Shown piece after piece: positions 21,446 to 33,480 of a DNA stretch of 64,000 nt (position 1 is the first letter of the stretch; each line of letters begins with the position of its first letter). The notes below the pieces were generated by a model that did not search any database, was not told the DNA's origin, and worked only from the letters and a program-made list of their open reading frames with translations. The DNA comes from Hydractinia symbiolongicarpus (lineage: Eukaryota > Cnidaria > Hydrozoa > Anthoathecata > Hydractiniidae). Location of the stretch: assembly GCF_029227915.1 (NCBI RefSeq), contig NC_079879.1:25610501-25674500 (forward strand). Direction: 5' to 3'. Both the position numbers and the translations under genes were made by a program.

Positions 21446-24400
21446 TTACAACAAAGACTTAACACTTTTACACTTTTTGCAATACCAATTTTGGTTGGAT
21501 TTCTTAAAAACGCTGTTTGGTATGTTTTCACACATTTCGTGAAACCATTTTTCGCACTTGTCACACTGCGCCATCCTTTCATTTCCAAAAATACCACGAC
21601 ACACGCAATAAAGTTCCAAAACCAAACATTTAAGTTTGCAACGCAATATTCGTTTTGATGATTTTGGAAAGGGTGACATTGATTGCACGTTAATGCACTC
21701 CAAAAAGTGCTTTCTCAGGAGTGCATCGTCGTATGTTACCTCTTCCGGATTTTCTCCAAATGCCAGCGAGGTTGCACAAGCGATGGCAAATAAGCCGCAG
21801 TCAACACCATTCCGTTGCTGTTGCATTGGAAGGATGTTAACATACAGCTGAGAATCGTGGTGGAAACAGAAGTCAGTAATTTGTTTCAAAGAATGGTTAT
21901 TCACTGTGCCATTATTTAAACTGTCGTATAACAGGACATTTTCGTTGTTTGATTTCTGCTTGTCCATGTTAGTAGTACAAATCCAGTGAAGCTGACCAGT
22001 ATGCAAAATTTGGATAAATCTTTGGTCAGGCTTCACTGATTTAAATTCGCCAGTAGGTCCAACCACTGTGTCCTGAAGTCCACCAATTTCGGGAAACTGT
22101 TTTTGAAGCAAACGCTGCGCAGTTTCGATCGATTCATCGGTTAGCATATGGTTGTTGATAATTTTGTCCATTTCACGCGAAGTCAACAATTGTTTTTTAC
22201 TCGGTAACTGGCCCGAGACAACGTCTGTTTTTCCTGTTTTCTCGGGTGAGATCAAATTAATGACAGGTGGAGATTGAGGCGGAGTTACAGTATTACAATC
22301 TATTACATTGTCGATAAACTCCTCTACAATAATCGCGTCCTGTTTCGGCTTGTTTGCTGGCAAATTGATGATATTGCTTACATCAGCTTCTGCTTTTTTA
22401 AAATTATCCTTTCCGACACCTACACGTCCAACGTAGCGTTCTTTTTTGCGAGGTAATGGAATTTTATCAAACTTTCGCCCAGAATTTGGCTTGACCACTC
22501 TCACTTCCAGACCATAATCCTGGGGAGCTTCATCTTTCATCCCTAGCACGAGATCTTTCAGAGAAATCTCTAAGTCTTCCAGTGCATCAAAATCATTAAC
22601 TAAGAATGTCAACGATCTTATTTGTGACAATAACTCGCGACATGAGGCTGCTTTGCTTTTCTTAGGGTACACGCGCTTTTCAATTTTGTGGAATTCCATA
22701 TCCTCACATGTTAGCGTTTCACCACTAGGGTGACGTTGTTCTTCTTCCACTGCACCCACATACAAAGCAGAATCTGTATTGAAGTATGGCGATGACTTGT
22801 ACTGTTCGGGGAAGTCATTCCAGCCTTTTCCATATACACTCATCACGGCAAACATATGTTTACATGGCAAGAACTTTTTTTTCCACTCAAAACATCCGCA
22901 ACTTGGCCATTCATCTTCACTTCCAAACGATACTATATACACCTCTCCCTTCTCTGAACTTTTTACAGAATATAGATTCTTAATTTTCTGCAGCCACTCA
23001 GTTTTTATGCTTTTGCATAAATCAAGTTTCTCAACGCAATGCTTGACAAATTTAGGCGGCCTGTCGTGAATCCATTTCGGTAGCAGGGTGTTATATTTTC
23101 TGTATTTACTGTTGAAGCGTGTGTTTTTTTCAACATATCTAGAAAAAGATCATTATTTTAATCTAATTAAGAGTATTTTTCATCATGGATACTTCATTGA
23201 ATACAATTACCTCCTGTATTTCTCGGGAAAGAACTGTTCAACCAAAACCGTTACCATCCCACTTAATGAATTGTCTTTGTACTGATTCAAAAATTCATGC
23301 TTTAGGTCTTTGTTTTGTCTCTCTACGCCGTTGTTTGTATTGACAACCACTTCCAACAAGTTTTTCCGAAATGCATAAACCCAACGCTGTATAAAAAATT
23401 AAAAATTATGAAAAATATAGAAAATATAGAAAAAAAGATAAAAGAAATTATGGTAGTTACGCACTTTGTGACAAGGCAACCAAGTAGTGGAAATCCATCT
23501 TCGGAATTTGTTACTGTTCTCAGCAAGCCAGATACTGCTTTCTTTTAACAATTCGACATGATGTTTGTACATTTGTTCGGATTCTGAGCTAGCGATATTT
23601 CTCAGCAATGTCAGTGCATCTGATTTCTGTGATCTCAGACCGTTAGCAGTTGCGGATAGCCATCTGTCCCATGCTTGCTCACGATGGAAGTCACACAGCA
23701 ACACGATAACACCTAAAAATGTTACGTTGTCATTACTACAGTCGATTTAACATGACAAACAGAAATAGAAGAGATATTGAAACCTGAAAAAGTTTGCTCA
23801 GCTGAAATGATCTCCTCCTCACAATTGTCAACCATGAATATCTTTGGTTCGACAGATTTATTCCAATTTTTAAACATCATCAGCGCTTCTGTTATAGATT
23901 TTGTAGTTTCATCTTGAACTACAAATGAGCCAACCACTTGGTAATCTACGTTTGTCTTGACAGCGATGAAGAAAAGAGGCAACGAGTACTTTGTGGTCTT
24001 ATACGTAGCATCAAGAAGACAGACACGATCTCCGTACATTTCGTAGAGTCTTCTTTGATTCGAGGTTTGATGGACGAATAATAGTCTGCTAGATGTTGTT
24101 GATAAATTGGATGCTTTTACTTCTTCTTTATTGTCTTTGTTATGATTTTGCTGTGTGTTTTCAAGTATTTCACCATAACCTCTAAAAAAGAAGTTGTCGG
24201 TAGGTGCTTGCTTTTTCCATTGTTCTATTTTCAATGCTAAGTTTTCTTGATCGATTTTTGATAAACGTAACTTTGTTGTGCTTATGTACATGTGGTTTGT
24301 GATGTCACGTCGTGTGGGAAAAAATCTTCTGTTTGTTGGTGAAGGAAGCATTTTATCACAAAACAACTCATTTTGAACATATATCTTTATGTGTCTTTCC

Positions 24401-26159
24401 ATCTCTTTTACTTGCCTTACTCCTTGACCAACGAGTGCGTGAATTTTCGTTGTTATTCTTGAATCGACTTGTTGACTGATACCACCGCGCTAAAACGATT
24501 TCAAGTTTAATATTATTGCAATAGCGTCCTTGGTGTATTTTATACGTTACACTATATTATATTGACAATACCTCTCCTTGCAAATGGTCTGCGTGACAAT
24601 CTAATATTTTTATCCAAATTTTTCTGTTGGTCTTCACTTGGGATTTATTAGCTGCCCAGTCATTTTTCAACTTTTTGGCGCAGTTTTTCTTCTTCCATTC
24701 AGTAAACTTGTCTATCTAAATAAACAATAAAATAATATTAGAACGGTGTTATCCTATATCCAATAAAATAATATTAGAACGGTGTTATCCTATAGCATTT
24801 ACGGGTAATTTTGAATGGAAAAATATTATTTCACCTTGTAATCTGGAAAGGAAATAATATCTCGAAGGATAATTTTCGCTGGACAATCCATTTTTTTGGA
24901 TACTTGTGCTAAGAAGCGCGAGGCTCCGATTGAATGATCATTCTTATTCTATAAATAAGAATAGTGTACTTGTTAATTCGATTTCTGTCATCGTGATACC
25001 AACAGAGAGAATTTTTTTAAATAAATATTCTGGAAATAAATATTTTACAAATTGTGTGTCCAAGAAACAAGTTATAAAAGCTGACCTGTAACTTATTTTC
25101 TTTTCTTTTTTTCTTGTGAGAAGCATTCCTATCAGTACCATGGGCGCAATCAAGGCTTTTTGTTCCAACAACTATAAACGGTACCCCTTCGAACATTATT
25201 TGAGAGATGGCAGATTTTTTGTCTTCAAACAAAATACACTTTCCTTTTAATTCAATTTCTAAAAATTTATTTGGATAACTTATTTCCACACTTAAATTAA
25301 AATTTAATTTAAATCACATTTTATGTAGCTATATTCTATTAAATATTTAGTCAAAACTTACTGTCTTCACCGAAAGCTACATCCTTAAAGTAGTTAGAAT
25401 ACGATGTTCCGGTTTCTATTTCATGTTGCTGAATTATTTCTTTAGCTTCTCGTAAGGAGTCTACACATTCTGTCCAACTTTCTAAAGAAGTAAAGTTTCA
25501 TTGCTTAGGAGAAATGTCTTACGACGGTATAACATACACGTTTTTGTAAAGACAATGAAATGATGTTAAAACTTCATTAATTTGTGACCAAATCGTAGCT
25601 ATTGCAAACAAGTAAAAATTGTTAGTAAAATAATACGTTTTCTTTGCACTTTTTCTACAATCTCTGGGGGTTTTTCCACTTCCATATCAGATTTACTTTC
25701 ATGTTTTTGCTCCACTATTCTTTCTATAAAACAAAAGGATTGTTATTTTAAGCATTATTTTAACAAAAGGATTATTGCAATTAAAACATCATGAATAATT
25801 AATTTATTTTATAGATTTACCAAGTTTCCTTTTTCGAGATTGCGCATGATTTTTTTGTATTTTTAAAATTTCATCTCTATAATAAATAAATAAAATGCGC
25901 ACTATAACTACTGTAGAAGAAATTTAATAATGTATAAATACAAAAATAAAAAATATATTTCTTTACATCGCATCAGATTTAAAGAACGAATCATCTTCTT
26001 CGTCACTTGAAAATAGTCCTTTTCCATCATATTCTACAACACGAGTATATCAAAATTGATTTTTTTTCACGATAAACAGAAATAAAAATGAAATAAAAAA
26101 ACAGTGAATTCACCTATTTTAAAATCGCTTGAATCAATCTTTGCTTGGTCTTTTTCCAT
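21446..26159 (-). CDS. MULE transposase with SWIM finger, Ulp1/C48 protease and PHD finger
   Basis: Exons from 5' to 3': 26114-26159, 25967-26033, 25821-25876, 25637-25723, 25362-25481, 25086-25289, 24835-24948, 24572-24715, 23784-24489, 23465-23712, 23211-23386, 21446-23138, about 1.2 kb of codons. The DDE core shows VCLLDATYKTTKYSL, IFMVDNCEEEIISAEQTF, LLCDFHREQAWDRW and NTNNGVERQNKDLKH. A SWIM zinc finger follows (CGCFEWKKKFLPCKHMF, about 22880), then a Ulp1-like cysteine protease with its catalytic set: LHWIC (His, 21985), LYDS (Asp, 21924), MQQQ and GVDCGLF (Cys, 21795). A C-terminal PHD finger begins CVCRGIFGNERMAQCDKC. From exon 6 onward all phases agree and no stop is seen. The exon 5-6 join fails with the best donor (GTAAGT after 25362); a weaker donor, TC/GTATTC, restores the frame. 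The last exon runs to within 180 bp of the element end. Confidence 0.88.
24725..24796. repeat. 36-bp tandem duplication in the transposase intron 7
   Basis: The unit beginning CAATAAAATAATATTAGAAC is present twice, head to tail, and nearly perfect. It lies wholly within an intron. Confidence 0.9.
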
Positions 26160-26442
26160 GATAATAGATCATAGATTAAAAATTATAACGCAAGTAATTT
26201 TGAAGAAACCAATGCGTTCGAGAAAACCAAGAGAAACCGAACCTCGTGCGCAGTTTTTTCGCGCGTCTCATGAATCATCGAGACAAGAATGGCCTCCGTA
26301 TGTCAGCTACTCGAATTTCTAAAGTTAGTCGCCGAGCAAAATAGGACCTCCGACCTGGCACTTGTTATTAGAGTTTTCCATTTCTATGCGCCAGTGAATC
26401 TGTGAATCTGTTGTATTTTTGTGTTGGCAGCAGCTCCATTAC

Positions 26443-26728
26443 CTAGAGATAGATATGTATAATTTACATGGCTATCCTCACAAATATTGTAGGATATACC
26501 TTGCCTATTATGTCCCGGAGGGGCCATGGCTTAGATGGAAAGTATTAAATGCTCATTTTCACCTCTGTAGACCCAATTATTAGGGTCGGCAGTCTACCAC
26601 ACCAAACAAAACAATCATCCTGTAGCATCCAGCAGGCTACGCAGTGTGCCATCTCCCCAATTTCCCTCACGTAGCTTGAGTTAACCCAGGGATATGGTAA
26701 CATTGACTCGCCCATATTGAATCAATAA
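26443..26728 (-). mobile_element. tRNA-derived SINE, copy 4 (old, head lost)
   Basis: The body matches copies 1 and 3 at many blocks (GGAGGGGCCATGGC, GTGTGCCATCTCCCCAATTT), with many substitutions, small insertions and no tRNA-like head. It was therefore 5'-truncated or eroded and is the oldest copy in the window. Confidence 0.82.
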
Positions 26729-27230
26729 ACTCTAAGTTGTGACACTGTTTCTGACCCAACTACTAACATGGAACTCCGAACCAACTTTTAGATGTCAGAC
26801 TGGCCTGTCCTAACAAGACAGGTTGGTGCATTTGCAGTTGGGATGGCCCATTTATTCAGCCTAACAAATTTATGTAACTCGTCTTAACTGTGTCATCAGA
26901 TGGAAGAACAGACCCAACTGTACATAAGAAGTCTTGAATTTTGAAATGGTGTGTCATAATATAGGGCAGGCCCAACTATTGACAAAGGACACTTGTGCTT
27001 CTGAAAGATGGGACAGGTCTAACCATTATCAAGCAACTCTCATGCTTTTAAAAAACTGTCATAAGATGGGACAGTCCTACAGACAGGCAAGTCTAGGGAC
27101 TCCCAGACTAAAGTTAAACCTTGTAAGATGGGCTGGACCCAAGAACTGACACACTGTTTTGAATTTAAAAATATTGAAGACAAGCCAGGCTCAACTGTGG
27201 ACAAGTTCAGTGTCTATAAGGAGAGAACTA
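26729..27230. repeat. Degenerate ~55-60-bp tandem repeat
   Basis: Six or more drifting units each contain an AAGATGGGACAGGCCCAACT-like core followed by a GACA/CTTGTG stretch and TTTTGAA: see about 26898, 26962, 27007, 27063, 27125 and 27180. No coding sequence. The frame at 26934-27149 lies inside the repeat. Confidence 0.65.
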
Positions 27231-27390
27231 AAGAGGGTAAAATTTCTGGAGGAATAGAATAAATCATGAATTCTCAAAATATAATCTATTACAAATAGAG
27301 CTAAATTTGTGATCAATACAAATAATATCCATGTCCTAAATTTTTCTGTCTTAAAAGTTGAAAAATCGCAGACATAAATTGATAAACAGG

Positions 27391-27665
27391 GATTAGTAGC
27401 TCAGTCGATTGAGCGTTTGACTCATATCCATGTGGTTGTTTGTTTTGATCCCCACGTAGGATGTTGTCTAGTTGGGCGGAAAAATTTTAGAAGGTTTTTG
27501 TAGCTCAAATGGGAGCTATATACACTCTAGAACTGCCTTCTTGGTTCTTAGAAAAATTTAAATTGCTCGAAATTGGTAAGACTGATTACATAAAATATAA
27601 AACTGCATTTTTAACGCTATGTTGCGAGTTGATCCTAGCCCGTCAATTAACAGGGCAGTGTGTCA
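27391..27665 (+). mobile_element. Second tRNA-derived SINE family, one decayed copy
   Basis: GGGATTAGTAGCTCAGTCGA carries an A-box (TAGCTCAGTCGATTGAGCG), followed by an anticodon-arm-like GACTCATATC (CAT anticodon position, as in tRNA-Met) and a worn B box (TTTTGATCCCC). About 190 bp of unrelated body follows. It is unrelated in sequence to the tRNA-Asp-like SINEs. Confidence 0.7.
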
Positions 27666-28038
27666 AAAGATGGACCAAAAAATAGAATGTCTCATCTATA
27701 TTTATATGATTTAGGTTGGGTCACCAAGCACTACTAAAAGTATGGTGTCACCTATGAATATATTTTACTAGCTCACCATCCTCTAAGGGTAATGTCGGTA
27801 CTCAAGCTGTCAATCAAGCAGGAGTTTTATATATCCTATATTTGAAGTTATATTACATTGATAATGTGATTTTTTTTTTATTTTGTGTGGCTGCTGAATA
27901 ATGCTCTGTAATTGACTTTATTCTCAATGTTCTGTCAGGTGTTTGTTTACAGCATACTGTCATGTTTAAACTTTACTAAAGAATCCCTATTTCTGATATC
28001 CGCATGCTAGGACCTTTGTTACGAAGATATCATTGATA

Positions 28039-28074
28039 ATATCTTCGATGAAATCAAGATATCATCGAAGATAT
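28039..28074. repeat. 13-bp perfect hairpin
   Basis: ATATCTTCGATGA and its exact complement are separated by 10 bases. Further GATATC/GAAGATATC words lie just outside, so the whole patch 28024-28080 is a nested palindrome. Confidence 0.8.
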
Positions 28075-28465
28075 CAAATTACCTTTAAAAGTTGTCTTTG
28101 TATCTATCTTTGTTTGACTTTATTTGTCTAGCTAAATTGTAAGTGTTTTGTATATATAAAAATTCTGTTGCATTTGTACCATGGAACTGAAAAAATATGA
28201 TGAAAAATTCTCAAAGAATTATGTAGATACATTGTCTAATTAGCCAATGATAATCTATCTAGGCAAATTTTTTTAGTTTCTGCCATTTTAAAAAATCCTT
28301 GCTAATTTATTAGACTAATTTACGTCATTAGTTAGCTCTAAACTGTTTTCTTGTGCCAGGGTCCGAATTAGAAAAGTAAAGTCGGTTCACAAAAATTTTG
28401 GCGCTCTGTAATGAAGTAAACCACCAGCTAGATGTGGCCTGGGAATGCCTTAGATCAATTACCAT

Positions 28466-28685
28466 TTTTCTATTGCCGTTCTTCGTTCTTAAGTTTTAAA
28501 AATGCGATCTAAATAAGCTTTTCTATCTTTGTTCTTAAGTTCTTAAAGTGCAATCTAAAACAGCATTTTTATCGCCGCTTTTCGTTCTTAAGTTTTTAAA
28601 ATTCGATTTAAAAAGGCTTTTTTATCACCATTCTTCGTTCTTAAACTTTTAAAATGCGATATGAAAAAGCATTTCTATCGCCACT
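28466..28685. repeat. Four-copy ~54-bp tandem repeat
   Basis: Units begin TTCTATCGCCGTTCTTCGTT or close variants, continue with TTAAGTTTTTAAAATGCGAT and end in AAAAGC. Four units with moderate drift. Non-coding. Confidence 0.85.
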
Positions 28686-29009
28686 CAAAAATGTTTGATT
28701 CGCAATTTTATCATTTTCTTCATAAATTCGCAAAAATGGCATTTTGATATAATGTATACTTATTGTGAACAAAGTTACTTTTTGACAAGTATTCTTTTTA
28801 AGGAAAAGACAGGGCAGTGACTTTGTGACTTATTTCAAAATATTCATAACATTAATAAGAAAACTTTAAAATGAATATGAAATTCGAAAAGAAACGGGAA
28901 GGTTTGGATTTGGTTTTCATACATAGGTTGTTAAACACACCTGAAAAGAATTTATTTATTCCAAGCATTTTTACTCTTACTATTATGATATTTTTTAGAA
29001 ATATAAATT

Positions 29010-32000
29010 ATGTTTAACATGCAAATCGATCCTGAAAAGATTGTAGAGTTTTCTATCCAGGTATTACTTTCATTCTAAATTTAGTTTTCTATAAAACATT
29101 GAAGTTACAACAGCCATGCACTGTAGGAGTATATTTAATTGAATCTCTTTCTGTGTTATATTCTATAGGGCGGCACGCCTTACTATCGGGTTCGATGGCA
29201 TGATGCATGGGTAGAGGAAGAATCTCTTTCACACACGTGGCAACATTTGATTGATAACTTTTGGAAGATTCAATCAGAACAACACAGCACTACAAAGTAT
29301 GCGCAAAACACAAACAAATTATTGCCCAACTTTTCCAGTCTTTTGTCTAATAGTTGCATCACACAAGATGATAACCAACATTCCATGAATAGTAATCTTA
29401 CTGAGTTAAGAAGTACTACTGTTCATCCAACAACTGCAACCACACTCTCTTTCAATAGCAGTTTCCATTACCCACAGGATAGCAGTCATCACGAGCAAAA
29501 TAATGGACTTATTCAGTTTAACAATGACAGTCGCAACTTAACTCAGCACATATCTGGGAATGAGCAGTTCACAAAAACACCCCCTGCGATACTTGGTAAC
29601 AACGATGTTTTTCGTCATCAGTCGAGTATTGAATACACACAACCGTTTCCACTTTCTGTACCAGACTTTACTCTCATGCCTGAGCGAACTGCACAAATGA
29701 AAGGTATCTCGTTTTCCTGCATCTTTTAATGTTTTATTCTCACAAATTCAACTAATTTCTTTTACTGGGTTTTGCTATACTTCTGCAAAATCTGCCGTTT
29801 GGATTAAATTAATTAAGCATTAAATTGGTTAGTTATTCAACCACTTATAAAAAAAGACAACTGTTTAGATAAAACAATATAACAATCCTGTTCAATCATT
29901 GAACAAGAACAAGCACAAAGAGAATCGCAACGAACAAAAAAGTATTTTAATTCTAAAGTTTTACTCGAAACGAAAATCTTCTTGTAGATTTGTCTCCAGA
30001 GGGTTACCCGTGGTATGTCTGAATATTTTGAAATTTGTATCTATTTGCAGATTCGTTGAAGGAGAAAGTTACCCAAAAATCACATTGTGTGAAGAAAGTA
30101 GCCAGCAAAGCACGTGTTGTTCGTAAAATTAAACCAACTTTACAAGCTGACGTGAGTAGCTGTAGCGATAATGTTATATGTAGCGACTGCGGGAGAGACT
30201 TTTCTCGTACTGTGAAGCCAAAGAAGAGATTACGTGAACATGTCCGCCGAATGCATTTAAAGAACGGAAAGTTCAAATGCTTGCAATGCCCAAAAACGTT
30301 TGTATGTCAGCAAGGCTTAAGAGATCACGAACCAGTTCATAGTAAGGAGCGGAAACATAGCTGCTCCTATTGCAACGAAACTTTCTTGAGGCTATCTCAT
30401 TTATATATCCATTTACGAACACACGAAGAAGAGAAGAATTTTCGTTGCGAAGCTTGTTTTGGCACGTTTAACGTACAATCTGAACTTAAAGATCATTGTG
30501 ACAGCAAACACAGCAGTGTTTCGGCTAACGTGAAGTGCGGAGTTTGTAAACAAAACCTTTACTCAGCGCAGTCCGTTTACTCACATAGCTTAAGACACTC
30601 CGGTACTCGCAATTTTAAATGCGACGTTTGCGGCTCGACATTTAAACGTAAACAAATATTAGACCAACATAAAAAACGGCACGAAACTAACGTGACGTCA
30701 CAATCTTTTCAGTGCGACGTTTGCAAGAAGGAACTCACTACTAAGTCGTCTTTACGGGAGCATATGTTCTTAGTACATAAAAAGTCTTTGGAAGAAACTG
30801 ATCACAAGTGTGAAGTGTGTGGGAAATGTTTTCGTAACTGGGCCAATTATCGACGTCACGTTCAGCTGCATCCAAAGCTGTTGGATAATTCCACTATCGC
30901 GCTGGCACAGGAAAAAGATGTTCTAAACACACTTGGTGCGAACAATTTAAGTTCGCATCGCTTCAAATGCAACATTTGTTCCCAAGAATTCGATACGACG
31001 AAGTTGATGCTAGAACATTTGAAAGAACATCAAGCAACTCCTAACACGGAAGTCGCAACTGGCGCAGGGAGTGTTGAAGGCCTGGCTTGTTCTGTTTGTT
31101 TAAAAGCTTTCACTAACCGGAAGTATCTCAGGAGCCATATGCAAATTCATAAATCCATTGAACTGAAGTGTGACGTATGTGGTATGTTGTTTAAAAGAAA
31201 AGACACGTTACGCATGCACAAGAAGAGACATATAGAGAGAAACGAAACAGCAAGCACTCTTACAAGCAAATCAGGTGAAATGTACAACGTCCGTAGAGAG
31301 TTAAGGGATAAAATCGGTAAAGCTGATCAAGATGGGCGTGTCTCTTGTCCATATTGTAAAAAGGTATTCAACACACGCAAGTTGCTGTTGGCGCATATTG
31401 TACTGCATGGCGATGTTTTTCATTCGTGTGATATATGCGGTAAAAGTTACAAACAGAAAAGCTGCTTAAATAAACATCGGAAAACCCATGTGAACAAAGC
31501 GACGAAAGCTAGTCGAGTAACGAAACAGAGGAACGTAGTAAATCATATAACCAAACTTAACCAATCGCGTTTAACTCGAAAAAAGCGAGACGAAGTTGTC
31601 GAGGAATCTTCAAACTTTGTAGGCGAAGCTAGATTAACACAAGTTTCTGACGAACATTTAAAAAATTCAGACCAACAAGGAGTTGTTAAGGAAGACAACG
31701 TGTCAAGTGAAATCAACCTTACAACTGACAAAAGTGAGTCTCACGAGGAGGATAACTCCATGTTTTTTTGTATAACGTGTGACAAAGTATTTCCCACGAA
31801 AAAACAATTGAAAAGTCATCAACTATCTCATAGCGATACTATACACAATTGCACAGTATGTGGAAAAACTTATCTCCGCCGAAACTTCTTGAGTAAACAT
31901 ATGATAAAAGTTCACGGTAGCCAAAAATTGGACAGCCAAGTAAGTGCAAGTGTGACGGAGGATTGTAATAACGAACTGGTTACAAATGCAGTAAAAATTA

Positions 32001-32029
32001 TCATAGAAACACAATGCTCAAAATCATAA
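29010..32029 (+). CDS. Chromo-like domain plus 15 C2H2 zinc-finger protein (3 exons, complete)
   Basis: Exons 29010-29060, 29169-29703 and 30051-32029 join in frame to 854 residues. The start follows an in-frame stop. Residues about 8-50 look like a chromodomain: DPEKIVEFSIQ, then YYRVRWHDAWVEEESLSHTW and HLIDNFWK; the exon 1/2 border falls inside it. A Ser/Asn/Gln-rich linker of about 150 residues follows. Exon 3 encodes 15 C2H2 units (CSDCGRDF, CLQCPKTF, CSYCNETF ... CITCDKVF, CTVCGKTY), several degenerate (CGVCKQNL lacks the usual Phe). Fingers 13 and 14 are separated by about 110 basic, disordered residues. Probably a nuclear DNA-binding regulator (inference). I do not know an ortholog by name. 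Confidence 0.88.
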
Positions 32030-33239
32030 GAAGATCGTAAAGTATGCTTTAAATTTTTGGCTTCCAGAAATTTTTGCGAATTTTGCAAAGTTGTCATTTA
32101 TGCAAGGAAATTAAGCTTATGCGAAAAAAAGCTTTATCTGTAATCAGTTTTTAATTTTATAATGAAAGCAATAACAATTTTCTTGTTTTTAAAGATTTTT
32201 TGATAATTTAATTGTCTTTATATTAAAGTTTAATGATTTGCAAAAATAAATTCTCGTTTAATCTTTTAAATTATTTACCATAATTATTATATGTTATAGC
32301 TTTGCTAGACGTCTCTAATAAAAAACGCTTATGTCAGCAAAAATAACTTTAATAACAAGCCGTAGATTCCACCGCCACCTCTTCTTTAATTTGGGGAACA
32401 GTCTGGACAGTTGAATTTCTGTGAAACAAAAAATTTGAGTTTCAAAGTTATTTTGGTGAAAACAAAGAAACCGGTAATTTTTCGTTTTTGAGAAACCGTT
32501 ATATATCATTTCTCTTATCAAGTGACTAAGCACCAAGTCTAAAAAGTAAAGAGAATAATTTGCGTCCAGACGGTTTAATAACTCGCGATATTATTTTGAT
32601 AAGAACTGAGATTTCTATCACAACCTAAGCAATTGTATTGCAACTGGCCAGTGCAAAAATTCGAAAAAGTTCAGTAATCAAGGCTGCAATTCAGATAGTA
32701 TAACAAGCAATTTGCAAAGCAGTAGAAACAACTTCAAGGCAAAAATTGTTGGCTGTAGAAATAACTGCGGAATAGGACCTAAAGAATTGGGCAAAATGTG
32801 GAGTAAAAAAAATGGGAGTGCAAATTTCCTAATTTCCAAAAAAAATTTGGAACTTAGGGAGATAAAAGAATGCGAAATAGTAACCCCAAATAAATGAATA
32901 TTTCGTTTATATCAAATTGCAAAAAATTGCGAATTCCCGTCCTTTTTTTAAAAAATAAAATTTACATATTACGAGGCAAATTCGCAAACATTAAGGCTGC
33001 ATTCTTTTCTTCCGAAATCAGATTTCTTTTTTCTCTTAAAGGTAAAGTATCTGTGATTTTTCCCCAACGTAACATTTAGGTTCGAAAATGTTAAGCATGC
33101 GCCGAGACTTTAACCATTACGATTAGCAACTTCTCGGCAACTTCAAGGTGAAAATTAGAATTTTCTTCGTGTAACAAAAAACAATGTAAAGTAAAACTAA
33201 AATGTTTAATTCTTTGTTTATTACCCTTTTCTTCCAAAA
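32030..33239. other. Intergenic after the zinc-finger gene
   Basis: AT-rich 3' UTR and spacer. Several 60-codon frames (32712-33079) without domains are not called. Confidence 0.45.
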
Positions 33240-33349
33240 TCTATATTATAATGCCCGTATACGTCTGTCCGCCTGTCTGTCTGTCACGCAAAATGGTAGC
33301 TTAGCTGTGACGGGTGAACCCGTGGATTTTTCCACGGGCTAACGACTAG
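33240..33349 (+). mobile_element. Short non-autonomous Helitron, copy 1
   Basis: It starts TCTATATTATAATGCCCGTA just after an A (33239). It ends in CTAG (33346-33349), eleven bases after a perfect 8-bp-stem hairpin CCCGTGGATTTTTCCACGGG (33319-33338). 5'-TC, a 3' hairpin and CTRR are the defining Helitron termini. It has no coding capacity (110 bp). Confidence 0.85.
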
Positions 33350-33480
33350 TCTATATTATACCCGTATACGTCTGTCTGTCTGTCACGCAAAATGGTAGCT
33401 TAGCTGTGCGATAGCGAGAAGCACGCAATGCGGTAAAAAGGTCGGGCGAACCCGTGGATTTTCTACGGGCTAACGACTAG
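33350..33480 (+). mobile_element. Short non-autonomous Helitron, copy 2, fused head to tail to copy 1
   Basis: Begins TCTATATTATACCCGTATAC immediately after the CTAG of copy 1, with no spacer. It ends with a similar hairpin (one mismatch) and CTAG (33477-33480), followed by T. The outer borders of the pair are A and T, so the pair sits as one unit at an A/T target. It carries about 20 bp more than copy 1 in the middle. Confidence 0.85.

Larger units (their letters stand above)
21257..26388. mobile_element. Complete Mutator-like DNA transposon with 9-bp target duplication
   Basis: Terminal inverted repeats of 34 bp match perfectly: left 21266-21299, beginning GGAAAACTCTAATAACAAGT, and right 26346-26379, inverted. 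They are bracketed by a perfect 9-bp direct repeat ATTTCTATG (21257-21265 and 26380-26388). A 9-bp duplication is the signature of the Mutator superfamily. The element is 5114 bp and carries one minus-strand gene. Perfect TIRs and TSD imply a recent insertion. Confidence 0.95.

Noticed and set aside
27391-27465. A tRNA-Met gene
   Set aside because: The B box is worn and the acceptor and T stems do not close; treated as a SINE head.
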